Below, piece by piece: positions 26,157 to 34,082 of a stretch of 64,000 bases of DNA. The stretch is from Niastella sp. OAS944 (GTDB taxonomy: Bacteria; Bacteroidota; Bacteroidia; Chitinophagales; Chitinophagaceae): contig JANUBW010000004.1 of assembly GCA_024809215.1 (NCBI GenBank), positions 1 to 64,000 on the forward strand. Direction: 5' to 3'. Positions within the stretch are counted from its first letter, which is position 1, and each line of letters starts with the position of its first letter. Made by a program: the position numbers and the translations under genes. The notes below the pieces were generated by a model. The model searched no databases. It saw only the letters and a list, made by a program, of their open reading frames with translations, and was not told the origin of the DNA.

Positions 26157-27110
26157 TTACAATTTTGAAAAACTAACATATTGTACGAACCTGGGCAGGT
26201 GCGAATGATTGGCGCTGGCGGCGTGTGGCAGGGTTTGCATCCAAAGTACTACATCGCCTTTTTTACCAGATACGGGCGTGCCGGTAAATGTGTTTTGCAT
26301 TTCCTGCTGCGCATCGTTGGGGTTGGAATACGCTTTTATCCAGGCTTCAAACTGATGATTAAAACCAGGCACTACCGTTAAAGGCCCACGGTCTTCGGGC
26401 ACATCGTTAAGGTAAACCAGCCCCTGAATATAGAACCGGTCTTCTTTTTCAAAATCAATATCCCAGTGAAGTATATTATGGCGGAACTTCCAGTCGGCCG
26501 TTTCCGGCGGGTTAAAACTCACCTTTTCGGTATTGGCAACCAAATTAGTGGTACCATATAATTCGGCAAATAACTGACGAATGGCCGGCAACGTTTTTAT
26601 TGCATATATGCTTTCGTGCTGGTACAATTGCAGCATAAGACCATGCCAGTTGGGGTGACTGTTATACCAGGTTTGCGGCGCCAAAAGATCAACGCCTAGT
26701 TGCATACAGATCAATTCACAAACGGCATCGCACAACGGCTCGCTCACCAACCCGCTCACTACTATATATCCCTGTTGGCGCCAGTGCTGCCATTGGGCTT
26801 CGGTAAGTATAGATGAAAGTTCGTTTGTATAGTCAACACTGGCCGTCTTATGATTTGCCCATTGCGCAAAAGCAGCAGCAGAATCCTGAATACTATTTTC
26901 GCCTTTCAGGCCAATCATCCATTCCTGTAAATGGGTAAAGCTTTTACATTGGGTATAGATAAACTGGTAGGTCTCAAATTTTCCCAGCCCATAAAAACCA
27001 AGCCAAATTTCCTCAGTAGTGTCATAGTCAGTAAAGGCAGGCAGAGGTTTACCTTCTTTAATACTGAGGTGGTATTCATAAAACACAGGCAGGAACGAAC
27101 AGTTGATCAT
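26157..27110 (-). CDS. Phytanoyl-CoA dioxygenase (PhyH) family protein
   Basis: 317 residues. The C-terminal ~210 are a PhyH Fe(II)/2-oxoglutarate oxygenase fold: the HxD facial-triad part in ILHWDIDFEKED, the distal histidine and 2-OG arginine in LPHAASANHSHLPRFVQY, and the core motif VPEDRGPLTVVPGFNHQF. Residues 1-95 form an extra helical region not typical of the family. The reaction is presumably hydroxylation of a small molecule; no biosynthetic genes stand beside it. The 174-bp spacer before the phosphoesterase gene shows nothing notable. Confidence 0.82.
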   Translation of the reverse strand: MINCSFLPVFYEYHLSIKEGKPLPAFTDYDTTEEIWLGFYGLGKFETYQFIYTQCKSFTHLQEWMIGLKGENSIQDSAAAFAQWANHKTASVDYTNELSSILTEAQWQHWRQQGYIVVSGLVSEPLCDAVCELICMQLGVDLLAPQTWYNSHPNWHGLMLQLYQHESIYAIKTLPAIRQLFAELYGTTNLVANTEKVSFNPPETADWKFRHNILHWDIDFEKEDRFYIQGLVYLNDVPEDRGPLTVVPGFNHQFEAWIKAYSNPNDAQQEMQNTFTGTPVSGKKGDVVLWMQTLPHAASANHSHLPRFVQYVSFSKL

Positions 27111-27208
27111 AACTTAAAATTAAATAAATATATAACACACCTTCCCTGCCTGCCCGGCATTTTACTATCTTCAAACGGTAAACTGTATCCCTCATAAAAA
27201 CCAAGGCC

Positions 27209-28552
27209 TTGAAAACCATTTTCCGTGTATTTGTCATTTCGGCTCTACTTCTATTCCTTGCAAACACCGGCCATACCCAAACATTACCTTATGACCCGGC
27301 CCTGTTATATTCGCAGGAGGCACTGAAAGCCGACCTACGTTTCATTCAAAAAAACCTGGAAACAAAACACGCTGGCCTATACCGTTATATTACAAAGCCC
27401 GCTTTAACCCGGTTCTTTAATAGCCTGAATAATGCCATTACAGGTCCCATGACTGAGCAGGCGTTCTTCAGGCTTTTAACGCTGCTTCATGAAAAAATCA
27501 GGAACGGACACACGATGTTTTTACCGGGCGATTCGGCCATGGCCTTTTACAATAAAAGCGGCAGGCACCTGCCGTTTCTTGCCAATTTTACAAATGGCAA
27601 ACTTTACATTGCCGAAAACCATTCGTCAGACAGTACGCTAAAACCGGGAACAGAGATCCTGAGCATCAACGGCACAAGCGCATCTTCCATTGCACAACAA
27701 TTACTGGTTCGAATGACCAGGGATGGCAATAACCACACCTACCCTGTTTGGATATTCAATCATTATTTCTCGTCGTACTACAGCTTTATTTTTGATCAAC
27801 GTGCTACGCACATTGTAGAGCTTAAAGACAGCACGGGCACGGTACGCACACAACAAATTAACGCGTTGCCAAAGGACAGCATACGGTACTTCAAACAAAT
27901 ACGATATCCTGCTGCCAATGATGAAAAAGGCATTGTTCTCACAGAGAAAAAAGAAAGCAATGCTGCCATCCTTAAAATAAAAACGTTTAATTCTGACATA
28001 CTGGGATCAAAATACCAGCAGAATTACAAGCAGGTGTATGATAGCATATTTAAATACATCCATCGTCAAAAGATCAGCAACCTGATCCTTGACCTTCGCG
28101 ATAACCAGGGCGGACATTTTGAACCCGGACGATCGTTGTTAGCCTACCTGATAAAATCCCCCACCCGCTTTCTGCTCGATGGAGATGAAGCAAAAATTAT
28201 TCAACCCAAAGCAATGCACTTTAATGGAAAACTAATTGTACTGACCAATGGCGGCAGCTTTTCTGTTACAGCCATCGTTTGCGCCTGTCTTAGAAGAGAT
28301 CGCAGGGCTGTTTTTATTGGCGAAGAAACAGGTGGCAATGCACATATCATAAGTGGTGAACCCACGGAACTGGTACTGCCCAATACAAAAATAAAAGCGG
28401 AGATCGCCACCATTACCTACCGCATCATTGCAGACCGTAATGATGGTCATGGCGTGATGCCCGTTTATCCGTTACTTCCATCAATTGAAGATATGCTTAC
28501 AGGAAAAGACCCAATACAAGCATTGGCAATGAAGTTAATTTTGCAGCATTAG
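27209..28552 (+). CDS. S41-family peptidase (C-terminal processing type), exported
   Basis: 447 residues starting at TTG (27209), chosen because it gives a proper signal peptide (FVISALLLFLANTGHTQ) and no ATG lies near. A PDZ-like segment (LKPGTEILSINGTSASSIAQQLL) precedes the S41 domain: KISNLILDLRDNQGGHFEPG, then LTNGGSFSVTAIVCACLRR with the serine, and GEETGGNAH. The usual lysine of Ctp proteases is not obvious, so activity is uncertain. It probably acts in the periplasm. Confidence 0.82.
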   Translation: MKTIFRVFVISALLLFLANTGHTQTLPYDPALLYSQEALKADLRFIQKNLETKHAGLYRYITKPALTRFFNSLNNAITGPMTEQAFFRLLTLLHEKIRNGHTMFLPGDSAMAFYNKSGRHLPFLANFTNGKLYIAENHSSDSTLKPGTEILSINGTSASSIAQQLLVRMTRDGNNHTYPVWIFNHYFSSYYSFIFDQRATHIVELKDSTGTVRTQQINALPKDSIRYFKQIRYPAANDEKGIVLTEKKESNAAILKIKTFNSDILGSKYQQNYKQVYDSIFKYIHRQKISNLILDLRDNQGGHFEPGRSLLAYLIKSPTRFLLDGDEAKIIQPKAMHFNGKLIVLTNGGSFSVTAIVCACLRRDRRAVFIGEETGGNAHIISGEPTELVLPNTKIKAEIATITYRIIADRNDGHGVMPVYPLLPSIEDMLTGKDPIQALAMKLILQH

Positions 28553-28621
28553 GGAAGGAACAAAGTTTCACCTTTGTACATGGTATAACTTTTTCAGGCA
28601 CTGTTGGAAAAATCATTTACT

Positions 28622-29104
28622 ATGAAGGTTTCATCTGCATTAGCCGGTGGATTAGCCGGAACCATTACAGTAGCCTCCCTGCATGAGGCAATGAGGAGAA
28701 TAAGCCCCAATGCACCTCGTATGGACCAGCTTGATATTGACCTGTTACGAAAAGGTTTAGTAAGCATGAACAAAAAGGTGCCAAATGAATCTGAACTGCA
28801 ACGGTGGGCAGTAGGCGGTGAGCTCCTTTGCGATACTGCATATTTTAGCCTGGCAGCAGCAGGCGGTAAAAAAAGAGCATGGCTGTGCGGCGCTTTATTA
28901 GGGCTGGCTGCAGGAATCTCTGCTGTTGTTCTACCCAAAACACTGGGGTTACCAGAAGAATCAAGTAATAAAACATTAGGTACAAAGATCATGACCATAG
29001 GATTGTATTTGATAGGCGGATTGGCCTCTGCAGCTGTTGCAAAACTTGTCGATAATACAGCGGGCAATGAAGAAGATGAAGATAAAGAGAAGGCCTGGCC
29101 GTAG
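28622..29104 (+). CDS. Hypothetical membrane protein
   Basis: 160 residues from the ATG at 28622; a TTG at 28604 would add six. Hydrophobic segments occur at the N-terminus (VSSALAGGLAGTITVASL), the middle (AWLCGALLGLAAGISAVVL) and the C-terminus (IMTIGLYLIGGLASAAVAKLV), and the tail is acidic (NEEDEDKEKAWP). It looks like a small integral membrane protein. No family was recognised with confidence. It converges on the SDR gene at 29115 with 10 bp between ends. Confidence 0.7.
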   Translation: MKVSSALAGGLAGTITVASLHEAMRRISPNAPRMDQLDIDLLRKGLVSMNKKVPNESELQRWAVGGELLCDTAYFSLAAAGGKKRAWLCGALLGLAAGISAVVLPKTLGLPEESSNKTLGTKIMTIGLYLIGGLASAAVAKLVDNTAGNEEDEDKEKAWP

Positions 29105-29114
29105 TTGTGCTCAC

Positions 29115-29939
29115 CTACTGCACTGCCAGTTTTACGATTTGAGTTCTAATGTCATTAATAAAAGTGGCATCATCTTCAGCATGGCGTTTGGCAAGAAGCA
29201 TTTCGGCATCTTTGCCTGCCGCGTACCGAAGTTGATCGCTGTTATCGGTTGCTGCAGTATAGATCACTTCCCCAATTGCAGATGCGGGCGAACCTGATTG
29301 AATGCTTCCAAACCAGGTAAAAACATCCTGAACCAGCTTTTGGTATTCAGTTAGGCTTTCATTGTTACTGAAGTCGAAGGAGCGGCCGCCAAAATCTGTC
29401 ATCACCATACCTGGCTCAACGATCTTCACCCGCACCCCTATGGTCTTCATTTCATAATGCAGCGCTTCAGAAAGTCCTTCCACAGCGAATTTTGTTCCGT
29501 GATAAAGTGTACCCAGTGGGAAAGTTATTTTTCCGCCAATAGATGAAATATTAATGATGACGCCACTTTTGTTTTCGCGGAAATGAGGAAGAACAGCTTT
29601 GGTTGTATTCAAGAGCCCGATCACATTTGTGCCGAATTGTCGTTCAATTTTCTCTAGTGGTGTGGCTTCTAATGGACCATAAGCGCCGTATCCGGCATTG
29701 TTTAACAGAACATCTATCTTTCCAAATTTCTCTATACCCAGGGCTACTGCCTTTGTAATGGAGTTTACATCGGTAACGTCAAGGCGGGTTACTAAAACAT
29801 TCTCAAGGGCTGTTAATTCCTTTTCTTCTTCGGGCTTCCTCATGGTTGCAATAACATTCCAACCTTTTTGCTGAAACAGAATAGCTGTTGCTTTACCTAT
29901 ACCGCTGCTGGCGCCTGTGATCAAAATTGTCTTTTTCAT
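29115..29939 (-). CDS. SDR-family oxidoreductase (second AraC-SDR pair)
   Basis: 274 residues. Cofactor motif TGASSGIGKATA, NNAGYGAYGPLE, catalytic S in NISSIGGKI and YHGTKFAVEGL supplying Y and K. The extended tail (DVFTWFGSIQSGSPASAIGEVIYTAAT) resembles the retinol-dehydrogenase-like SDRs of the YbbO type. It is on the minus strand, 126 bp downstream of an AraC gene, repeating the arrangement at 11605-13363. Confidence 0.88.
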   Translation of the reverse strand: MKKTILITGASSGIGKATAILFQQKGWNVIATMRKPEEEKELTALENVLVTRLDVTDVNSITKAVALGIEKFGKIDVLLNNAGYGAYGPLEATPLEKIERQFGTNVIGLLNTTKAVLPHFRENKSGVIINISSIGGKITFPLGTLYHGTKFAVEGLSEALHYEMKTIGVRVKIVEPGMVMTDFGGRSFDFSNNESLTEYQKLVQDVFTWFGSIQSGSPASAIGEVIYTAATDNSDQLRYAAGKDAEMLLAKRHAEDDATFINDIRTQIVKLAVQ

Positions 29940-30065
29940 AATTTCTAAGTTTGTGTCGTTTGATTTGATGACTCAAAGTTAGACAGGCCGGCAACAGCAT
30001 TTTTGTGCCGTTCAAACAGGTACTTGTGCAAATCAAACAATTATGAAAAATCAACATATAACAGC

Positions 30066-30962
30066 TCAGGACCTAAAAGACGAGGGACTTACAGCAGTGT
30101 GCTTTTTAAAGAAATGATTGAAATTAGCAGCATCTTCAAAACCCAGCACATAACTGATCTCAGAAATATTCCAGTTACTATGCTTTAGTAAAACTTTGGC
30201 CTCGTCTGCTAAACGCTGGGCGATGTGCTCAGTAGTGGTTTTACCAGTGGTTAGTTTCAGGGCCCGGTTCAAATGATTAACGTGAACCGACATATGTTTG
30301 GCGAAATCATTTGGCGAACGCAATTTAAAACGCCGGTTGCTGGTCTCTATTGGAAATTGCCGTTCCAGTAACTCTTTAAATATAGATGTGATGCGCGCAT
30401 TCGCATCTATATTTTGTAACAAAGTTTCAGATGGTTGTAACTTCAATGCATAATGGATAACCTCTGCAACATAATTGCGAACAAGATCAAGCTTGAAAGC
30501 ATAGTCGGACTGCATTTCCGACTTCATTTTTTTAAATAACTGCAGAACATCCTTATGCTGGCCGTTATCTAAAACATAACCAGGCTTGCACCCCAGGCTA
30601 AACATAGGCAGATCACGAATATTACCTTTGTACCGGTCGGTGAAAAACTGTTCCCTGAAAATGCAGAACATGCCGCCTGCCTGTTCACTCAAAACTTCAA
30701 ACTTATAAGGCACATCGGGACTGAAAAACATTAATGTAGATCCCGACACCTGCATGGTTTTATCAGCATAGTGATACAGGTGCTCCCCTTCCATCAGGGC
30801 TATTTTGAAAAAATCCCTTCGCCGGTATTGCACATCGGTTTCTGTTAAACAATCGTCGAAATCAAAAACTCTAAACGGCTCCTGGTCTTCACGATTCAGA
30901 ACGGGATTGCCTAACTGATTACGATAAAATGACAATAAGGATTCTGGTTTATCCATAACCAC
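30066..30962 (-). CDS. AraC-family transcriptional regulator (second AraC-SDR pair)
   Basis: 298 residues, paralogous to the regulator at 11605: N-terminal cupin-like sensing region (RRRDFFKIALMEGEHLYHYADKTMQVSGSTLMFFSPD) and a C-terminal double HTH (NDFAKHMSVHVNHLNRALKLTTGKTTTEHIA; WNISEISYVLGFEDAANFNHFFKKHTAVSPSSFRS). It probably activates the SDR gene downstream. It is divergent from msrB, and the shared 77-bp spacer contains a palindrome centred on ACTTAAGT that recurs near 33235. Confidence 0.9.
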   Translation of the reverse strand: MVMDKPESLLSFYRNQLGNPVLNREDQEPFRVFDFDDCLTETDVQYRRRDFFKIALMEGEHLYHYADKTMQVSGSTLMFFSPDVPYKFEVLSEQAGGMFCIFREQFFTDRYKGNIRDLPMFSLGCKPGYVLDNGQHKDVLQLFKKMKSEMQSDYAFKLDLVRNYVAEVIHYALKLQPSETLLQNIDANARITSIFKELLERQFPIETSNRRFKLRSPNDFAKHMSVHVNHLNRALKLTTGKTTTEHIAQRLADEAKVLLKHSNWNISEISYVLGFEDAANFNHFFKKHTAVSPSSFRS

Positions 30963-30980
30963 AATATTAAGGCAATTAAG

Positions 30981-31009
30981 GCAGAATTTAACTTAAGTGA
31001 AAATTCTGC
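30981..31009. promoter_or_regulatory. Dyad with TTAACTTAAGT core between araC-type gene and msrB
   Basis: Nine-bp arms GCAGAATTT and AAATTCTGC flank an ACTTAAGT palindrome. Over the central 21 bp it matches the perfect palindrome at 33223-33246 except at two positions. It is 18 bp upstream of the AraC start and 30 bp upstream of msrB, so it could control either. Confidence 0.6.
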
Positions 31010-31039
31010 TTACCATTTTTACTGACATTTGAAGCCATA

Positions 31040-31561
31040 ATGAAAAAGACTATTACATATACCGTTTTGCTGCTGCTGATCACAGCAGGCAGCTTCGCAC
31101 AAAATGAAAGATCGGCCAATGACCACGCGCACAATCCCTGGTATTCCAATACAGATACTACCAGGTTGCAGGTAAGCAATACAGAATGGAAAAAGATTCT
31201 TTCAGCCGATCTGTATGCGGTAGCCAGGGAAAAAGACACTGAGCGCCCGTTCACCGGAAAATATTGGAAAAGCACAATCAGGGGCACCTACTATTGTGCT
31301 GTTTGTGGTAATATGTTGTTCAGGTCCGATACCAAATTTGCCAGCACCTGCGGCTGGCCCAGCTTCTATGAGCCGGTTAGAAAAACTTCCGTTCGCTATC
31401 AGCCAGATGATTCGTATAACATGCACCGCACGGAAGTATTATGCGGTCGTTGCGATTCCCATCTCGGCCACATTTTTGACGACGGGCCACCACCTACCCA
31501 TAAGCGTTTTTGCATGAATGCCATTTCACTCAACTTTGAACAGGATGTAAAAAAGAAGTAA
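31040..31561 (+). CDS. msrB: Peptide-methionine (R)-S-oxide reductase, exported
   Basis: 173 residues. A signal peptide (YTVLLLLITAGSFAQ) places the enzyme in the periplasm. The SelR/MsrB domain has the two zinc-binding CxxC motifs (CAVCGN and CGRCDSHLGHIFDDG) and the catalytic cysteine in KRFCMNAISLNF. It reduces the R epimer of methionine sulfoxide in oxidised proteins. The downstream barrel protein starts 9 bp later and is probably co-transcribed. A shared operator-like site upstream links it to the Crp/Fnr gene region. Confidence 0.92.
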   Translation: MKKTITYTVLLLLITAGSFAQNERSANDHAHNPWYSNTDTTRLQVSNTEWKKILSADLYAVAREKDTERPFTGKYWKSTIRGTYYCAVCGNMLFRSDTKFASTCGWPSFYEPVRKTSVRYQPDDSYNMHRTEVLCGRCDSHLGHIFDDGPPPTHKRFCMNAISLNFEQDVKKK

Positions 31562-31569
31562 TACTTACC

Positions 31570-32571
31570 ATGAAATATAAGATCGTTGTACCCGCCCTGC
31601 TTTTATGCAGCGCCGGCGCTTATGCGCAAAATATGTTCAACATGGCCAGTCTGCATACCGCAGATACACTTAGAAGCGAAAGACAGGAACAGGCCATTCG
31701 TTACCCTTCTCTTCGCCAGGGTTCGGTAACGGTGAATGTTTTTGGCTCAGGCCAATTCGATTCCGAAGATATAGATGGAAAAGCTTTTGCCAGCGGTAAA
31801 AGCCAGACCGCGCGAATCAGTTCCTTTTATACAATACCCATAACGCAATGGAACGGCAATGCCTTCAGTGCAACCGTTTATCACAACTACCAGTTCTTTA
31901 AATTTAGCGAGGTAAAAGGTCAGTTACCGGGAACACTACCAGAGAAAAGTAATTTTTCCAAAAGTACAGTTGGGTTGTCGCTCAATTTTTCAAGGACCGA
32001 TGCCATTTTTCATACACCCGTTGTTTATGCTGCAGTTGTAACCGCCATTACAGATGAATTGAAAAGCATAAAACGATTCAACTTCAATGGCAGCATCGCC
32101 TTCCCGGTTAAATATACGGCAGGGGCTTCTCTTTCTTTGGGGGCGTTATTGCAAATTGATCCTTCTGCTCCATTCCCGGTATTGCCCATTGTGAACTATT
32201 ACCAGCGGCTAAATTACAGCGGATTGCATTTAATAGCAGATCTGCCACAGGGCGTAATGCTGAAACAAACCTTGTTAAAAAACGCCTGGGTATACCTTGG
32301 AAGTACGTTCAATACTTTTACTTCGTTTTATGAGCCAAACAACCCATCGCTGCCTGAGCATTTTAGTTACAATACCATTGAGTTCAAAACCGGACCGGGG
32401 TTTGAATATCTTATAGGCAAATATGTAATGCTGGGTATTAGCGGAGGAATTAACACGATCGCTTCGGCCTCTATTATTGCCAAAGGTGATAATTACAAAG
32501 ATGCATCCATCATGAATACAAACAAAGCAACACCATTTGGCGAGTTTCGTATTTCTCTATTGCCTTTTTAA
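31570..32571 (+). CDS. DUF6268-like outer-membrane beta-barrel protein
   Basis: 333 residues with a signal peptide (PALLLCSAGAYAQ) and alternating aromatic/hydrophobic strands to the last residue F, as expected of outer-membrane barrels. Segments such as SFYTIPITQWNGNAFSATVYHNYQFF and the terminal FGEFRISLLPF fit the DUF6268 type. Function is unknown. It follows msrB by 9 bp, so it is likely part of the same stress-related transcript, and converges on the Crp/Fnr gene. Confidence 0.7.
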   Translation: MKYKIVVPALLLCSAGAYAQNMFNMASLHTADTLRSERQEQAIRYPSLRQGSVTVNVFGSGQFDSEDIDGKAFASGKSQTARISSFYTIPITQWNGNAFSATVYHNYQFFKFSEVKGQLPGTLPEKSNFSKSTVGLSLNFSRTDAIFHTPVVYAAVVTAITDELKSIKRFNFNGSIAFPVKYTAGASLSLGALLQIDPSAPFPVLPIVNYYQRLNYSGLHLIADLPQGVMLKQTLLKNAWVYLGSTFNTFTSFYEPNNPSLPEHFSYNTIEFKTGPGFEYLIGKYVMLGISGGINTIASASIIAKGDNYKDASIMNTNKATPFGEFRISLLPF

Positions 32572-32577
32572 CAGCTG

Positions 32578-33165
32578 CTATTTTTTAATTCGTTTTCTGA
32601 TGCGGCTTAACGATGGATTGGTAATGCCCAAAAATGAAGAAATATGATAAGCCGGTATTCGTTCAACGATATTGGGATGCTCTTCCAAAAGCCTGAGGTA
32701 CCGTTCCTCATGAGAAAAGAACATAAATTCCTCGGTTCGTGATTGTGCATAGGAAAAAAATAATTCCGCCAGTAACCGGCCGAATTTTCCCCAGTTCGCA
32801 TTTCTTTCATACAAACTGTTGAGGTTTTGGTAGGAAATAAAAACCACTTCCGAATCCTCCATTGCCTCAATATAATACCAGCAGGGATTTTGCGAAATAA
32901 AGCTTCTGAAAGAAACCACGAACTGGTTTTCTGAAAAAAAGAACAGATTCTTTTCGGTGGAGGTCTTTGGGTCGCTATAATATATGCGAAAAATACCTTT
33001 CACCACCAGGCCCAGGTCGTTGCACACCATGCTTTGCATATTAAAGAAATCACCTTTAGCAATCTTACGTGGTTTCCAGAACGCCAGGCTTTCAGCAATA
33101 TCCTTATCGGTCAATGCTGCAAACTTTCGTAAATGGTTGGCTATTATTTCATCTTTTTCTGTCAT
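32578..33165 (-). CDS. Crp/Fnr-family transcriptional regulator
   Basis: 195 residues with an N-terminal cyclic-nucleotide-binding-like barrel (IAKGDFFNMQSMVCNDLGLVVKGIFRIYY; FFFSENQFVVSFRSFISQ) and a short C-terminal winged helix (YHISSFLGITNPSLSRIRKRIKK). There are no cysteines for an FeS cluster of the Fnr type. This short Bacteroidota form is common and usually has unknown ligand. A perfect 24-bp palindrome lies 57 bp upstream and a near copy sits before msrB; these are candidate binding sites. Confidence 0.88.
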   Translation of the reverse strand: MTEKDEIIANHLRKFAALTDKDIAESLAFWKPRKIAKGDFFNMQSMVCNDLGLVVKGIFRIYYSDPKTSTEKNLFFFSENQFVVSFRSFISQNPCWYYIEAMEDSEVVFISYQNLNSLYERNANWGKFGRLLAELFFSYAQSRTEEFMFFSHEERYLRLLEEHPNIVERIPAYHISSFLGITNPSLSRIRKRIKK

Positions 33166-33222
33166 GACGCACCGGTTTTATAAATAGAAAAACGTTACAA
33201 AGTTCAGCATTTACATTCGATT

Positions 33223-33246
33223 TAATTTTAACTTAAGTTAAAATTA
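33223..33246. promoter_or_regulatory. Perfect 24-bp palindrome, candidate regulator binding site
   Basis: Every position of 33223-33246 is self-complementary, centred on TTAACTTAAGTTAA. It lies in the divergent spacer between the Crp/Fnr gene and the gene at 33305, directly upstream of a good promoter match (TTG 33251, TATCTTTG 33273). The core recurs at 30985-31005. Confidence 0.7.
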
Positions 33247-33250
33247 GCAG

Positions 33251-33280
33251 TTGCAAGTGTAAACAGCACAACTATCTTTG
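33251..33280 (+). promoter_or_regulatory. Promoter TTG-N19-TATCTTTG
   Basis: TTG at 33251-33253, 19-bp spacer, TATCTTTG at 33273-33280, a full match to the Bacteroidota -33/-7 pattern. This places transcription start near 33287 and supports the ATG at 33305 over a TTG at 33278 that lies inside the -7 box. Confidence 0.65.
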
Positions 33281-33304
33281 CATCTGAAAACAAATACCTT
33301 AACT

Positions 33305-34003
33305 ATGTCAATGTGGGAAATTGAAGCTTTAATAGAAAATAGTATCAACCTGGTAGGCGAAACAGAAGAAACGAACGAGAAAAAAATTAAACTCATTGGC
33401 AACCTGTATGCTTTACAAAAGCAGTTTGACTGCTCGTTTACCAATTTCAGGGTAATGGATGTTTTGCTCAAAACGGGATATACAAAAACGATCCCTTACA
33501 CAGCATATCCCCACTACCCAGGGAATGAGGCGTTCTTTGAAGAGCTTATTCAAAAAGACCATATTGAATACATTTACCGCGATATAAAAGAAGATTGGAG
33601 TGAAGAGAACGAGATGGTAGCTTATTGGGAAAAGGAATCGGGCCTGATCTATATCGACTATGGCTCGCCACTAAGAAAAGATGAAGGAACAGTAGAAATA
33701 ATGAACGTATTTGAACTGGGGTTATGCCTGGTGCGTGAGGCCCATAAGCTAAAGAATAAAGAATTGATATATGACCTAACGGCGTTTTTACTTATGACCG
33801 GGCCTTATTTTACTAAATCGAGTGCAGAAGAAATTATTAGTAAATACTTTGAAGAGATCAAAGCGATATGGTCTTCATACGATCATTCAGATTACGAGCC
33901 ATTAAGTGAGTCTTTAACTATTCAGGAGCCAACACCTGATGATATGCAGTGGCGAGGTGGCGTAAGCGCAGATTTGATCCGATGGTTCTTAAATATACAA
34001 TAA
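33305..34003 (+). CDS. Hypothetical protein
   Basis: 232 residues from the ATG at 33305 (MSMWEIEALIENSINLVG). No signal peptide or membrane helix. It is rich in acidic and aromatic residues (DHIEYIYRDIKEDWSEENEMVAYWEKESGLIYIDYG) and helical in the second half. No family was recognised. It is transcribed divergently from the Crp/Fnr gene with a palindrome and a clear promoter in between, so it may be regulated by that protein. Confidence 0.7.
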   Translation: MSMWEIEALIENSINLVGETEETNEKKIKLIGNLYALQKQFDCSFTNFRVMDVLLKTGYTKTIPYTAYPHYPGNEAFFEELIQKDHIEYIYRDIKEDWSEENEMVAYWEKESGLIYIDYGSPLRKDEGTVEIMNVFELGLCLVREAHKLKNKELIYDLTAFLLMTGPYFTKSSAEEIISKYFEEIKAIWSSYDHSDYEPLSESLTIQEPTPDDMQWRGGVSADLIRWFLNIQ

Positions 34004-34030
34004 TTCATACGTTGAAAGACCATATAAAAA

Positions 34031-34056
34031 AGCCCTCCCGATACATCGGGAAGGCT
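34031..34056 (-). terminator. Terminator of the PUL operon
   Basis: A 12-bp stem AGCCCTCCCGAT / ATCGGGAAGGCT (one G:U) followed on the minus strand by TTTTTTATATG. It ends the sus/GH76 operon. Its loop sequence is the same as in the tyrS-leader terminator, a common hairpin type in this genome. Confidence 0.82.
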
Positions 34057-34082
34057 CATGATGCGGAAATTTATTTAATCAT

